NCBI GenBank assembly: GCA_946902875.1
Contig: OX336343.1
Span: 7,367,754 to 7,431,753 of the forward strand
From: Nematopogon swammerdamellus
Taxonomy: Eukaryota; Arthropoda; Insecta; Lepidoptera; Adelidae
Length of the DNA: 64,000 nt
Direction: 5' to 3'
Shown: positions 22,991-34,639 of the stretch, one piece after another
How the letters are laid out: each line of letters opens with the position of its first letter
How positions within the stretch are numbered: position 1 is the stretch's first letter
The notes under the pieces: generated by a model
Seen by the model: only the letters and a program-made list of their open reading frames with translations
Told to the model about the DNA's origin: nothing
Databases searched by the model: none
Made by a program: the position numbers and the translations under genes

Positions 22991-24687
22991 ATCAAACTTC
23001 ATTGAAATCGCTCACAGCTCTGACACATCGGTTTGATCTGGGGCGCGCTCGGCGCGTTGATGCCGTGCGAACTGGCGATAATCACGGAGGATATCACAAT
23101 AAACATATCCCGGAGGAGCGTCCCCTCCCCCGCTCCACCGCCCCTTCCCCCCGGCGCAGGACTCCCCCGGCCCCACTTCGGGGCGGCGGCGCGGCGGCGT
23201 GTCGCCTCTCGCGCCGTAACACCGGCCCGACTTCCTACGTATGATGCGATGCAATAAATATTAATCTATCAGGATGCGACATACACATACACGCCTCCTC
23301 CCTACCTCCCCTCCCCCCGCCATCTCGATTGTCAACAGCGAACTGATGCCGGTGCATTGACACCCCATTATCCATTCAGTGTCATTCCTCTCCAAGTGCA
23401 CACACCCAACATAATACAGCCTATGTACATTATGTATAATGCTATACAATACCGCTGCATGTTGCGTTCAATGCTTGGTGTCGATTTGGGGCTCATAATG
23501 TTTTATGGGCTGTTTTATGGCATTAATTAATATTTCATTTGCGTCATAATCATAAACCACCATAACTCACCAATACATCTACGTGTCAATCTTTCTTTTT
23601 CATTTCTGTGATTTTCGATGATTGACGATTTCAACTTCTATCTGTACAATAAATGAAAACACTTTAGTCTTAAATATCTTGATCTGCTAGAAAAGAAAAT
23701 AAACTTTAGTAATTTTTTATAAGTTCAGGGAGCCAACATTTTTGTTGAAAGATTTTATGCGCCATTGGGAACGGAAGCAACAGGATTCCTTCACGTTACA
23801 TTAGTGGAGAATAAGACCGAACCAAAAATCCAATGACTATAGATAGGCATATGGATACGACCCTACACTAGCCCACCCCTTGATCCTCCTCACAATCGAA
23901 ATTTTTTTTTATTCAATTTTCGACAAGTTGATTTCGTGCGCGTGCTATAATTGTGATTTTTTTATGATATTAGCTCCTCAAAAAGTAAGAGTCAACTTAC
24001 ACTTAAAAAAACTATAAATGGTCTTCATGCTTTCACTACAAATGCGCCTTTTGTCCCGCACTCCTCACGCACGCGACGCGACACAAAGCCATTGAAAGCG
24101 CAACAACGCGGATTATGTTTCCCCAAATAAAAAGCGAAGGGTACGGGGAAGCACCGGAAGGGTCACGTGTCTCGATAAACATTTAGCGGGGACTGCGCCG
24201 CGCCCCGCCGGGACTCCCCCACGTGAACCGGCGCCGGGGCGGATTCCCACGCCGCACCCCCTCGTCCCGACCGACCGACCGAGGAAACCCTTTTAAAGTA
24301 AACAATTAAGCAATACCAATCAATAGTTATTATTATTTCATTAACAAAGAGATACCATAATTACTTGAAATTATATTAAATGAAATATATGAAAGGAAAG
24401 GAAATGAGCAAATTATGAAATCGCCATGTTATGCATAAATAATGTTAATTATAAACTTTTGCACCCTTCACCATAACGTATATATAGTAGCAGTTAGTGC
24501 GGCGCCTACGCAGCTAGGTATCGGTGCGGGCGACTTCGCCTGGAGCTGTCACGCACGCTATCTATGTGGTGGACAGCGAGTGTCCAGTCCGGGCGGCGCT
24601 CGAAGTGGAGGCACGCCGTCGCGCGCCGCACGCTGCTGCCCGGCCAGCCTGCCACGCTCTCGCGTGCGAGCCGGCGCGTGCGAAGCG
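22991..24687. other. Intergenic DNA with two GC-rich islands
   Basis: GC-rich patches lie at 23035-23240 and 24185-24290 inside AT-rich sequence. Frames read through the first one on both strands show no domain. Possible regulatory islands; no gene seen. Confidence 0.35.
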
Positions 24688-24992
24688 CCTAAGGCCGATT
24701 TACATTGGTTCAGTGTTTGGTGAAGTGGCAAGTTCAAGTACAGTGGCCAGTAGCGAGCGCCTGGACAGTGTTTGTTTACACTACAGCAAGTACAGCGGCA
24801 TTTCTCCGCGCGAGGGGTGTCACTTGCCCGAAAATTGGAAGGCGATTCTATTTGGGCCAACTTGCAAGGCACTTGCACGCCAAGTTGACTCGCTACTGTC
24901 CAATCGGTTTACACCACTGTACTTACTCACTGTACTTATCTACTTGACTAAACACTAAAGTTTAAACCAATGTAAATCGGCCTTTAGGTTGG
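24688..24992. mobile_element. About 300-bp MITE with inverted termini
   Basis: The ends TAAGGCCGATTTACATTGG and CCAATGTAAATCGGCCTTTA are inverted repeats with one indel. Sub-terminal sequence built on AGTACAGTG is also inverted, so most of the element can fold back. The 144-aa open frame crossing it (24524-24958) is therefore unlikely to be coding. No target duplication was fixed. Confidence 0.75.
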
Positions 24993-25156
24993 CATTCATT
25001 TAGGTCGACGGTTTGTAGACTGGTTTAGTGAATAAAAGCAAATCCAATCAGCCAGGGCAGTTTGTCATGTATTAAGACATTGGCAATACACAAAAAATAA
25101 ATCGATTGTTTACTTTATTTTACGCTTTATTGGAATTCTAATTTCAAACCGGTTTA
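24993..25156. other. Intergenic DNA, no gene seen
   Basis: Short AT-rich stretch between the MITE and a microsatellite. Confidence 0.5.
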
Positions 25157-25183
25157 TGTGTGTGTGTGTGTGTGTGTGTGTGT
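25157..25183. repeat. (TG)n microsatellite
   Basis: About 13 TG units. It encodes the His-Thr run in the 167-aa minus-strand open frame 25110-25613, which I do not accept as a gene. Confidence 0.95.
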
Positions 25184-25660
25184 ACATCGCATATTTGCAT
25201 TTATAAATCAGACTATCTGCTTTCAACATTTCGCCAAGCAGTTCGGGTGCAATAAATAAAATTAACTGTGCTTTAACTTGTAGTAAACTTATAAAATATG
25301 CATAGAAACAGTTCATGGATGCGTTCTTTGAACATGTGGACGTACGCAGCTCAGGTACTTGTTCAGGTAGCTTAAACCCGTCAGGCTTACTAGAGTGAAA
25401 GAAAGGCCAATGAATAAAGTTCAACCTAACGCGTGACTCCGTCGTATACCTCGAGTCGACTGGTCGTCTGGCTGGACGGACAACTTGCCTTCCTGGATTC
25501 AACTCCAGTCGAGCTCGAAGTTCTTTTGTCTGTCCGTGGCTCGTGCGAAATAACATAAGAGCTGTGATAAGAGCTTGTACTTGTGTGCATGTAGTATACA
25601 ATATGTCATACATAACAACGCATTAAAATATGCCCAATCATAAGTACATGGACAGAATTG

Positions 25661-25986
25661 TCAGCCTCGATAGCTCAGTGGTGCAGACAGTCGACTGTCG
25701 CTATTGATGGTTAACCAACGCTGGGCCGGTCAGTACTTGGATGGGTGACCGCTCGACCGTTGAAGGCTGGCCGTTGTTCGGATTCCACGTAGGGTTCAAC
25801 CCGCCCGGATTGGTACCACCGCACTGAATGAAACGTCTGTCGAAACGGCTATGTAAATATTTCGTGTTTTCCGTCCAGTTTTCAGTGTAGCCGACATGAA
25901 ATGGGGAAGCACTGACATGGCACCAAGTTCACCCGGCGTTATGGGCTGACATCACGGATGTTCTAGGTGATGTAGGCAACCGCGTC
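25661..25986 (+). mobile_element. Full-length 5S-type SINE
   Basis: This copy preserves the 5S-like part best: GTTAACCAACGCTGGGCC then GGTCAGTACTTGGATGGGTG and ACCGCTCG at about 25709-25756, downstream of the A box TAGCTCAGTGG at 25671-25681. Body and tail follow in the family order and end near gatgtaggcaaccgcgtct. Confidence 0.9.
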
Positions 25987-26014
25987 TTATAATTATTTCA
26001 TGTGGATGATTTTT

Positions 26015-26110
26015 TAGGGTTTCGTAGCCAAATGGCAAAAACGAAATCCTTTTAATGTCGTCCTAACCGTCTGTCCGTCCGTCTGTATGTCACAGCCATT
26101 TTACTCGCGT
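26015..26110 (+). repeat. Dispersed GGGTTCCGTA-type fragment
   Basis: The words gggtttcgtagccaaatggc, then cgtctgtccgtccgtctg match the dispersed family also seen at 29453, 48463 and 55787. Confidence 0.55.
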
Positions 26111-27590
26111 GGAGTATCGTTGGGGTTGTCTCCACGGATTTATATAAGTCTATAAAATGTTATTAGAGCCATTTCTTGTCGAGGTGTTGGAATGACCTTC
26201 TTCCACCAGTCAGGGCATTGAGGTGTACCAAAAAAAAGCTGAAATGGGCACTCTTGCTAGCACAAAATTGCCAACGACCATTTAATAAAAAAAATAAAAT
26301 AATAATAATAATTAAATGTTTTGTCGTGTTATGTATTTTTTTTTTTATTTATTGCTGCGTTGCATTTAGTTATATTATTTTATTGTGTTGTTCTTTTTTG
26401 TATTACCTATTCTGTTTTTGTTATCCTTTGTGTTATTATAAGGTATTATTTTAAGCTGTTATTTATAGTGTTAGTCTTTGTTTGTTTATAGATAGAAAAA
26501 AGGTACTGTGCTTATGTTAGTGTTTTATTTATTATTATTACTCTGGGCCCATCTGAAAAACAGCGCTATAGGTCGCCTTGTGCACCTATAGCACATGCTG
26601 AGATGGGTTCATATCGTCATTAATTGTGTTATTAATTTAGCTTTTGCTTGTATAATTTCATGTTTTTTTGTAATGTTTTCTTTTTCTTTTGTTATGTATG
26701 ATCTATAATGACAATAAACAACATTTTTCTTTCTTTCTTTCTTTCTTTCTTTCTATTTATCTATCTAATGCCCACCAAGATCAATGTAAAAACATTATAA
26801 TATAATAAATAATTGTTATTGTGATTTCTCTAAATGAATGCACGCACAAAACGCACAACACGCGCTGCTGCTGATGAGCCGAAACATGTATACACATTAG
26901 GTAACTATAACTACATACATGTGGATGTGCCTATTTTCATATTCACGCAATCATTACTAAGAATATAATATGAATTGCTGACTGCCGACAGAAACTTCCG
27001 AAATGTCGGCAAAACTGACTCGAAATAAGCAAAACTTGCGCTGCTCTTTACAAAATGGCGCATTCGAGTAAATTTAATGTTGAATTAATTTGTGCAAGAA
27101 GGGCGCAATATTCAAGTGGTAGGTATGTTATTTCATTTACCTAAAGTAGGTGCACGCTGTATCCCGACAATCGAACTAAGCAGTGCAACCGGAACCTTAA
27201 AAACACGAATTAAATAACACCGAGAAGACATTGAACCTAGAATTTAAAGATCTCCACCAAAATCCACCGACATCCAAATAACTAAATTAGGTTTTAGTAT
27301 TTCGAAAGAAACCGTTAGATAAAAGAAAAATATCGCATCGAATTAATCTCAAAAGACAAGTTAATAACAAAAGTCACGCAGACGCTCCTAAATACATTTT
27401 TATTTGTCAGCTTAGTTGGTTGTAGTCATTATATTCCACGTTTCTAATGGCCGCCGTCGGCTAATCTGGAGGGGATTTACCTACTATAATTCCCTTGTTT
27501 GAATTTTATTCATGACGAAAAACGACATAGGTAGGCAGGTCCTGGCCATCAGCCAGTGCATTACATTTTAGAATCGACGGGTGTTATGTT
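26111..27590. other. Intergenic DNA with (CTTT)n run, no gene seen
   Basis: AT-rich, with a CTTT tetranucleotide run at 26728-26756. The 92-aa frame at 26176-26454 is low-complexity Ile/Phe sequence from AT-rich DNA. Confidence 0.55.
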
Positions 27591-27592
27591 AA

Positions 27593-27910
27593 TATTTGAA
27601 TTCGACTGTTGCTTGGCTCCGCCGACAAACCAAAGTAGTCGATATTGGATACCGGGTGGCTAAGCTAACGTGGCAATGGGCTGGGCACGTCAGCCGAAGA
27701 GACGACGACCGTTGGAGTAACCGTGTCCTACACTGGCGGCCGTGGACAGGAAAACGGAGTGTGGGAAGACCACCCGCCAGGTGGGACGACGACATCAAGT
27801 ACGTCGGCGGAAAGCAGTGGTTCCGTACCGCTGAAGGCCGGGAGGACTGGAGGAAAATTGGAGAGGCGTATGTCCAGCAGTGGACGCTTACACGCTGACT
27901 GACTGACTGT
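27593..27910 (+). pseudogene. RTE-type LINE, 3'-terminal coding fragment
   Basis: A 100-residue open frame carries the C-terminal signature of RTE-like reverse transcriptases: WQWAGHVSRRDDDRWSNRVL, WRPWTGKRSVGRPPARW, then WRKIGEAYVQQWT. Directly after the stop comes a TGACTGACTGAC run, the kind of short tandem tail found on RTE elements. Everything upstream (endonuclease and most of the polymerase) is absent, so this is a 5'-truncated dead copy. The frame itself is intact, which suggests a fairly recent insertion. Confidence 0.85.
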
Positions 27911-28614
27911 TGCTTGGCTTATAAAAAGCTGTTTCTTGTGATCTCTCTGTTCAGTGCGTCGATGCCTCCGAAAACACCCAGTTCTTTTCTGAAGGGTATC
28001 CCTTTCGGCTTAATTCATTCATTTACTAGAAATAAGAATAGATATTGCACAACCTTAGGGGCTGAATTTTATTCATGCATACCTACCTACCTGTCCCAAT
28101 AAGATTCTAGTGGTGAAAGTCTCAGTTCATGGAAAAAGTTTCCCATCTACATAGGGCGTTGGGTGAGTATTGCAAGCGAAACTATTTTTCCTGCGCGCGA
28201 AACAACGCGGGTGGCGGGAAGCACCGTGATTGGATCCCGCCTCTCCAACTATTCCCGCTCTTTTGTTTTATTGGCTGATTATCGGCCTTCGCAAGAAAAC
28301 TGCACGAAGGATTGTTTTTAAAATATAATAAACAAAGACATCCCGGCTTAACCATAGAACATTATCGGCGGCGGCAAGAGTTCCTAACTCTGTGGGATTA
28401 AATTATTTATTCTATACCTATTTGTACAATATTAATCAATTACTTACTTATATGTAATTGAACTATGTATATATTATGTATTGTTATAATAAGCAAGTAC
28501 GTAATACAAAAGATGAAATAACTATGTAGGTATCAAGATAATATTGTTTTCAAAACATAATTATTATAGTGGATCTTTGTTCTTTGTTTCCTCAGTAATT
28601 TAGAAATAACTTAC
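27911..28614. other. Probable intron DNA of the gene starting at 28715 (minus)
   Basis: No coding exon seen. If the exon at 28615-28715 is real, all of this is the beginning of its first coding intron on the minus strand. Confidence 0.4.
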
Positions 28615-28715
28615 CTGCCAGTCCAGTCGCACTCGTCCCCCATCATGGCAGCCTCCGCCGCCGCCGCCAGAATCCCCACCAGAGCGCAGTAGAACCTCCA
28701 GCACGAGCTATTCAT
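28615..28715 (-). CDS. First coding exon of a secreted protein, possibly meteorin-like
   Basis: On the minus strand an ATG (28715) opens 33 codons plus two bases, then a perfect donor, CAG followed by GTAAGT. The peptide has the form of a signal sequence: MNSSCWRFY, the hydrophobic stretch CALVGILAAAA, a likely cleavage after AEAA, then MMGDECDWTG. The split codon AG-N would give Ser or Arg. Meteorin family proteins begin their mature part with a Cys-x-Trp-x-Gly-Ser-Gly-Leu motif right after the signal peptide, so CDWTG(S) fits, but one short exon is weak evidence. No second exon was found at lower coordinates. Upstream DNA (28716-29110) is repeat-free and leader-like. Alternative: another secreted or membrane protein. 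Confidence 0.5.
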
Positions 28716-29110
28716 ATTGGAAAGTATTTGTCCAGCCGCCAAATCGAGACACCGTTCACTTGAGTCCAATTGTTCTTTAATTACACCATTTTATATCAAA
28801 CCATCCTCTCCGCTCGTAGATTCAACTTAAAACTCTAAGGTCCACCATATTAAATTGTTAAATCACAAAATATTACGAAAACTATTTCTCTTCATCGTAA
28901 CGAAAATCACGAAAAAGTACATGTACAATTATATAAAAAATACACACACGTCGCTCCTCGACGGTAACTCAATACGGACTAACTTAACACTTCACTAACA
29001 CAGAGATAAACCACAATACACCCACATGTCGATATCTGCCTATCTACACTCGGCCGGCGCGCCCGGCACGCTGCTCGCAACTCGAATGCGCTCCCACTGA
29101 CTGTCAACAC
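28716..29110 (-). promoter_or_regulatory. Probable 5' UTR and promoter of the signal-peptide gene
   Basis: About 390 bases without dispersed repeats lead into the ATG at 28715. A TCAGT initiator-like motif occurs on the minus strand near 29095, followed by a GC-rich stretch typical of a transcription start. No TATA box is evident. The extent of the leader is inference. Confidence 0.35.
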
Positions 29111-29448
29111 GATCTTGTCGACCTAGATTTCGTCGATCAAAATGTTGTCCGACTAGCGTTTTAATATCACAAGATCTGTATTCTCAAACGTCATAAAGAT
29201 TTTTCCAAACTTCTTCGAACGATGTTCACCCTGCTGCGCTGAGTTTTAGGTAACATCGTAGGTACGAGCAGCAATATAGTTTGGCATTTACATATTTTAT
29301 AAACATAGCACTCACATAATTTTATCTAATCTAATAATAATTTTCGTTTATTTTATCCCACTCTTCTTAATACAAATAACGTGAAATCAATGAAATAATA
29401 TTTAATCGATATCTAATTTATAAAATAATATTTACACTAAATGTCGCA
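29111..29448. other. Intergenic DNA upstream of the signal-peptide gene
   Basis: AT-rich, no feature recognised. Confidence 0.5.
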
Positions 29449-29870
29449 TTTTTAGGGTTCGGCACTTCCAATTCAAAAACTGAACCCTTTTAGGATCAAT
29501 TTGTTGTCCGTCCGTCAGTCTATCGTTCTATTATCTCAGGAACGCGTGAGTATTAATTTTAAACTAATATGAAATACTAAGCACGACCGAAGGGAAGCAC
29601 TGACGTGGCACCAAGTTCACCCGGTGTTATGGGCTGACATCACGGATGTTGTAGGTGATGTAGCCAACCATGTCAGTTTCAATAAAAAAAAAAAAAAAAA
29701 AAAGTTCTCCGGTTCCTTAGAGGTGTAAAAAAAAGCTTCTAAGTCAATGCATTCATTTATGTCACATATTTTGATACTCGAAAAACTTATCGAGGACTTT
29801 CCGTTGACCTAGCTAGAATCTTGTTTGGCAAGAAGAAAGGTCTCATAGCACAAGTAAAGGAAAAAATCCG
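29449..29870 (+). mobile_element. GGGTTCCGTA-type element split by a SINE
   Basis: The left part (29449-29580) has agggttcggc, aactgaacccttttaggatc and gtccgtccgtc. The right part (29703-29870) resumes with cgaggactttccgttgacct and aggtctcatagcacaag, which follow on in intact copies as I remember them. A 5S-type SINE tail sits in between. Confidence 0.6.
29581..29702 (+). mobile_element. 5S-type SINE, 5'-truncated, nested
   Basis: Starts gcacgaccgaagggaagcac and ends in an A run of about 18. The long uninterrupted A tail suggests it is one of the younger copies here. Confidence 0.85.
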
Positions 29871-32320
29871 AACATCCTTAATTTGTAGTTATATCATTTT
29901 ATTTTTATTTTTTTGCTAAATTACAAACTTGCATAATTTGCTATTGGAGAATCGATCGTGAGTCCACGATGTAGACCGATATGACGATGTGAGGACATTT
30001 TTTATTTACGGAATTGCTACGGAACCCTCTGGATGTGCACTGCTACTTTTTTTTAAACAAACGCGAATAAAAAATAAAAAAAAAATTTTTTTTTCTCATT
30101 TATTAAACATCAATTCAGTCGACCATCCGTCTGATTCCCATTTAGGGCACTCACTCTCCGCTTCATTGGTTATACATAGTATAGACCGCCCACTACAAAG
30201 TATATGGTGTTAGTTGATTTTAAACCTTATTGCCTATTTTCATAAAATGCCATTTCGAAAGAAGAATTCACTTAAACCAAAGATTTTATATGCGGGAGCT
30301 TTTGTCTGCGCGCACTGTTCTTTTGGATAACGTCGATGCTTTGATTTTTAGTTGTGTTTTTTTTTTATGAGACAGTCTTGTTTTTATTATAGAATACAGT
30401 CAGAGTGACGAATTCTAAGTAGATAGGTAGGTGATGTTTCAAAAATGTAATGTATCATTCATTATTTTCAGAACTTCCAAAGGGCGTGCGTGCGTGGGTA
30501 TAGCTACGATGGATGAGGAAACGTTCCCCAAAAAATCCCCATCCTGGACAATTTTTGGACCCCTCATTTTTTTTCCTTCGTTTCACCACACCATTGTTAG
30601 AACACACCTTCCTTTCAAATTTAATCTATATGTATATACAGATATAACTATATCTATAATCTGAATCTAAATCTACAGTGCCGATAGCCTCCGAGTAAAA
30701 TGGCTGTGACGTACGGACGGACGGACATTTTGTTTATTTTTGCCATTCGGCAAATCGATATCGTGCATACGTCCGGTGACGTGCGTGCCAAGACATTCGT
30801 TCATCGCCGCATAAGCCTGGAAATTCAAAGAGGGAACGCGATAAACGTCCAATACTAGAGACTGGTGGCTGCATCAGCAGAAATAGAAGATTTTTTTATT
30901 TATAAGTTGATTCCTTTTGGTTTACTTATTTTATTATTTATGAAATCTGTAAATACCTACATTGATAATTGACTGAATAAAAATATCTATCGATTTTGAG
31001 TTTCAGTTTATTTATTAATCCAATGAACTTTTAGACGTGTCAAATAAAAATTTTGAGTCCTCAGAATAGTGTGGAATACTGAAAGGTATGATTGTGTGGG
31101 TCAGTCTAACTAGTACTCCCGGTGACTACATTTGGAGGTTGGAGCTAGCCTCAAATGTATGGAGAACAGAAAAAAATATGTCTTCAAAATAAACATTCGT
31201 AAAACAAAAGTTATTCAGTTTACGTACATTCCATACCTTACTGCGGGTATATTACCGATATAGGAATAAATGTACAAATATTTACCTATATATTTATTAA
31301 GTTAGGTTGAAAAAGTATTTGTCTTTCAAAACTAAGTTTACCCTCGTGGAATCAGCATTCATGTATTAACCTATCGTCAAAGTTACACATACCTGTTTCA
31401 TTGTGTTGGCCCAGAGTAATCGATTAACCAAAAATTTTAAAAGCTATTGCATACAGGTAGGAAAAACTTTTTGCGAACCTGTCATTATCTCTTTCGAGCT
31501 TTTATCCGCCGCTTTTATAAAAAAAAGGGCGATGAGATAGCAAAAATTATGATCTGCTAATAATGTGTACGTATTAATAATATATAATCGTAATCTTAGA
31601 AGGTCGAGAAGCACTTACGATAATGTGTTTGATTTATAATTACATACATAATGATATGGCACGTTTTACTATGTTTTGAATGGTTGCGTGAGTTTTAGGT
31701 AAACCTACAATGGGGTTATTTGCGTGCGGCAATGACTCATCTTTATTAGCACTAGATAAGCCTTTCTCAATTCTCATGCATCACTTCCGAAAAACATGTT
31801 TGACAAAGGGGTTAGAATATTTTACTATGGAAGGTGGCTTGAGACAGGGCGGTCATTTTGAAAAAAAAAAATCAAAATAAAAGCCAGCGATACCAGCGCA
31901 CCACCGAACTACCGAGGCCGACAAACATAGGTACGAATACGACACAACATGGGTGTTCTAATCTCATTGATTGAAATATATTAATTATATTGTAATCATA
32001 TAGTATAACAGCTACCTACCTACCTGTTATGTTTAGCTAGTATTAGATATAATAAATTGAATAGGTACAAATATAAAATAATGATAGACAGGAACCTCCT
32101 ACTAATTTCGAGGCTCTTGAGAGAAAATTCGTGAATAGGAAAAACCAACATACCGCTACCACATACGACCGGCAAAGTGCCCGCACACCCAAAGCGCCTA
32201 CCAATTTCATGTTGATAGATAATCAGTTATTTTATTATACCTAATATTTATGTTTATAATAGTCGTGTACGAATACAATCCGTTTAATGAAACAAAATCA
32301 AGCCCAAAAGCAACAAAAGC
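29871..32320. other. Intergenic DNA, no gene seen
   Basis: About 2.4 kb of AT-rich DNA. Open frames at 29989-30213 and 30431-30664 are short and featureless. No repeats strong enough to name. Confidence 0.5.
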
Positions 32321-32519
32321 CCGAGTTGGTACCACCGCACTGAATGAAAGGTCGGTCGAAACGGCTATGTAAATAGCTTGTATTTTCCGTCCAGTTCAGT
32401 GTAGCCGGCACGACCGAAGGGAAGGCTGACGTGGCACCAAGTTCACCCGGTGTTATGGGCTGACATCACCGATGTTGTAGGTGATGTAGCCAAACGTGTC
32501 AGTTTCCATAAAAAAAAAC
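32321..32519 (+). mobile_element. 5S-type SINE, 5'-truncated
   Basis: Begins gttggtaccaccgcactgaa and runs through the family body to gtgtcagtttccat and an A tail. Low divergence from the other copies. Confidence 0.9.
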
Positions 32520-33755
32520 ATTTAATATCACTAATAAGTAATATAAGCCACCACTAAAAATATTTAACAATATTCAGACCGGTCCTTATCTAACCTCTAC
32601 GAATACCTACTGAGTATGAAGGCTATAGAAATATTGTTTGTTTTTCTGCCCATCCTGTCGCAAGCCACAAGCCAATAACTTTATCAGTAGATCAAACACA
32701 AAGCATTGTGCTCGCGTGTTTGTCCGGAGTATTGATAAAGGATTGGAATACGCTTGACGTATTTGTTTCTGTTATCCCTGTTTGTCTTGTGCGGTGCGGT
32801 GCGTGCTGGTGATGTGCTCACATAGGTTAGGTACCTCAGTTTAGCGGAGCGGTTAGACTTCTATCTGAAGAGATTCTACGGAAGAGATATTTTGACGTCT
32901 CTCAGAAATATCTGAGCCTGGGCAAAGTTCATAATATGAACTTTGCAATAAGATATGTTAAAATTATATAGGTAATATAATTTAAAAAATATAATATATA
33001 TATATATTTAATACGCTTGCACTTAATATTTCCATTTTCACATGAAACTTGCCATGAAAGCGATGCCAAATAGATGCTGAATACCTACGTCGATGTTTGA
33101 AAACAAAACAAAAGTTCTTCTCCGCATTGAATTTAGAACTGGCCTACCTATATAGAACCTACCTATGGATGAAATTATACAATAAACAATAGTTTTATAT
33201 TCTTGGAAAAGAAAAACTATAACAAAATAATTTATTGCTTACTTTGATATGAAAAAAAAAATTGGTTGTTGCCGATTGCTTGCCGCGCGGCAAGCAATCG
33301 TATTTAAAAAATTTGGCGCGCCTTCTGAAAAGGTTGGCCACCCAAATATTCTAAAGTAAGAACGGTGCGCCACCTGAAAGACTTCCTGGCTCCTTTCTGG
33401 CTCCTTTCCTTTCCTTTCGGCAGACTTCTGCTCGAAGGAAAGTGTGGTATGTATGTATGAGTGATGTTTTGGTGGTTTAAAAAAAATTACCAGGGGGTCT
33501 ACTCGGAGTTTCGATTGCGATATATTCGGATAGATCCGAATACATCGCATGTATCTCGGGATGTGTCTAACTCATACAAATATCCCACTCTAACCAAATG
33601 TTCGGTCGGTCGGAAGAAGTGACATATCGAAAGCATAGACAAAAAGTTATGTTTTTCTGGCAATCATAGACAAGCGATTTGTGTCCAAGACCAAAATAAA
33701 AGTTGTTGTGGTCAAATTTGTGTATAGATAGTATTGGATGGATGCTTATATTAGT
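32520..33755. other. Intergenic DNA with pieces of dispersed repeats
   Basis: A 25-base phrase built on tatggatgaaattatacaat (33168-33193) recurs at 38284-38308. The segment 33350-33490 (gccacctgaaag, gagtgatgttttggtggttt) recurs inside the foldback element at 47240-47370. The frames at 33239-33842 have no domain. Confidence 0.5.
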
Positions 33756-34378
33756 CTTGTTACGAGTCGAATACATGGACGACTCGAGTGACTCGAGTTG
33801 AAAACATCTATAACTCGAGTAGCGACTCGAATACAAAAACACTCGCTATAGATTTTCTATTTATTAGTCTCGGAACCATTATTTAATTCTTAAATAATAG
33901 CTCCTTAAATAATTTTAAGACTTAAGAAGTCACTAATCTCCTACAGCGCGTCACCAGTTCAATCAAATGAATTCAACTGACTCGCAACAGCAGACCGCGT
34001 CACCCACTCGCTCGACTCGAGTGCACTCGGATGGATGACTGACTGAATGCGATGCGAATGCGAGTTGACGAACGAATACAAAATACTCGGCGACTCGCGG
34101 CCTTGAGAGACTGCGACTCGAGTCGGTGCCGCCGTCAGTCAGTCTCTCAAGGCCGCGAGTCGAGTATTTTGTATTCGTTCGTCAACTCGCATTCGTATTC
34201 AGTCGTCCGAGTGCGTGCGTGCACTCGAGTCGAGCGAAGCGAGTGGGCAGACTGACTGACTGACTGCTTATCCGTACGAATACGAGTCCGACTCGGTTTC
34301 GCTCCGAATCCTACTCGAGTTGACGAGTTTTAGGCTTGACTCGAGTCACACGAGTATTATCACTCGACTCGTTACAAC
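33756..34378. mobile_element. Foldback element rich in ACTCGAGT motifs
   Basis: The ends TTGTTACGAGTCGA and TCGACTCGTTACAA are inverted. An inner hairpin pairs 34056-34113 with 34140-34194, about 55 bases per arm with two small mismatches, around a 26-base loop. The words GACTCGAGTC and ACTCGAGT recur throughout. No coding frame is credible in such a structure. Confidence 0.75.
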
Positions 34379-34394
34379 GCTAGCTTATATATTG

Positions 34395-34500
34395 GGAGTG
34401 GAAAAAGATGGCGGACGGCGCAAGTTTGTCGCGTCGTCGTTGTAATTAAAAATATATATTTTTGTGGTTCTCGCCGTGTCGCACCTTATACAAAAGCATA
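34395..34500. repeat. Dispersed GATGGCGGACGGC repeat
   Basis: The words gatggcggacggcg, tttgtcgcgtcgtcgtt and tatttttgtggttctcgc recur in order at 47040-47115 inside a foldback element. Both copies are in the same orientation. Confidence 0.7.
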
Positions 34501-34508
34501 TATATTAG

Positions 34509-34509
34509 T

Positions 34510-34542
<33 letters not shown>
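34509..34542. repeat. (GTT)n microsatellite
   Basis: About 11 GTT triplets. Confidence 0.95.
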
Positions 34543-34639
34543 GCTGCCCAGCCTCTTGGGAAGGCGGGTGGGCCATTCTCCGCACTGAGAACTCAAGACG
34601 GTCCAATAGTAGTATTATATTCTTTGTATTGGTAATCTG

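Noticed and set aside
24524..24958. 144-aa plus-strand open frame
   Set aside because: Most of it lies in a foldback MITE and a GC-rich patch; overlapping frames of similar length occur on both strands.
25110..25613. 167-aa minus-strand open frame
   Set aside because: The C-terminal part is encoded by a (TG)n microsatellite and the rest has no recognisable motif or hydrophobic pattern. Length alone is weak evidence.
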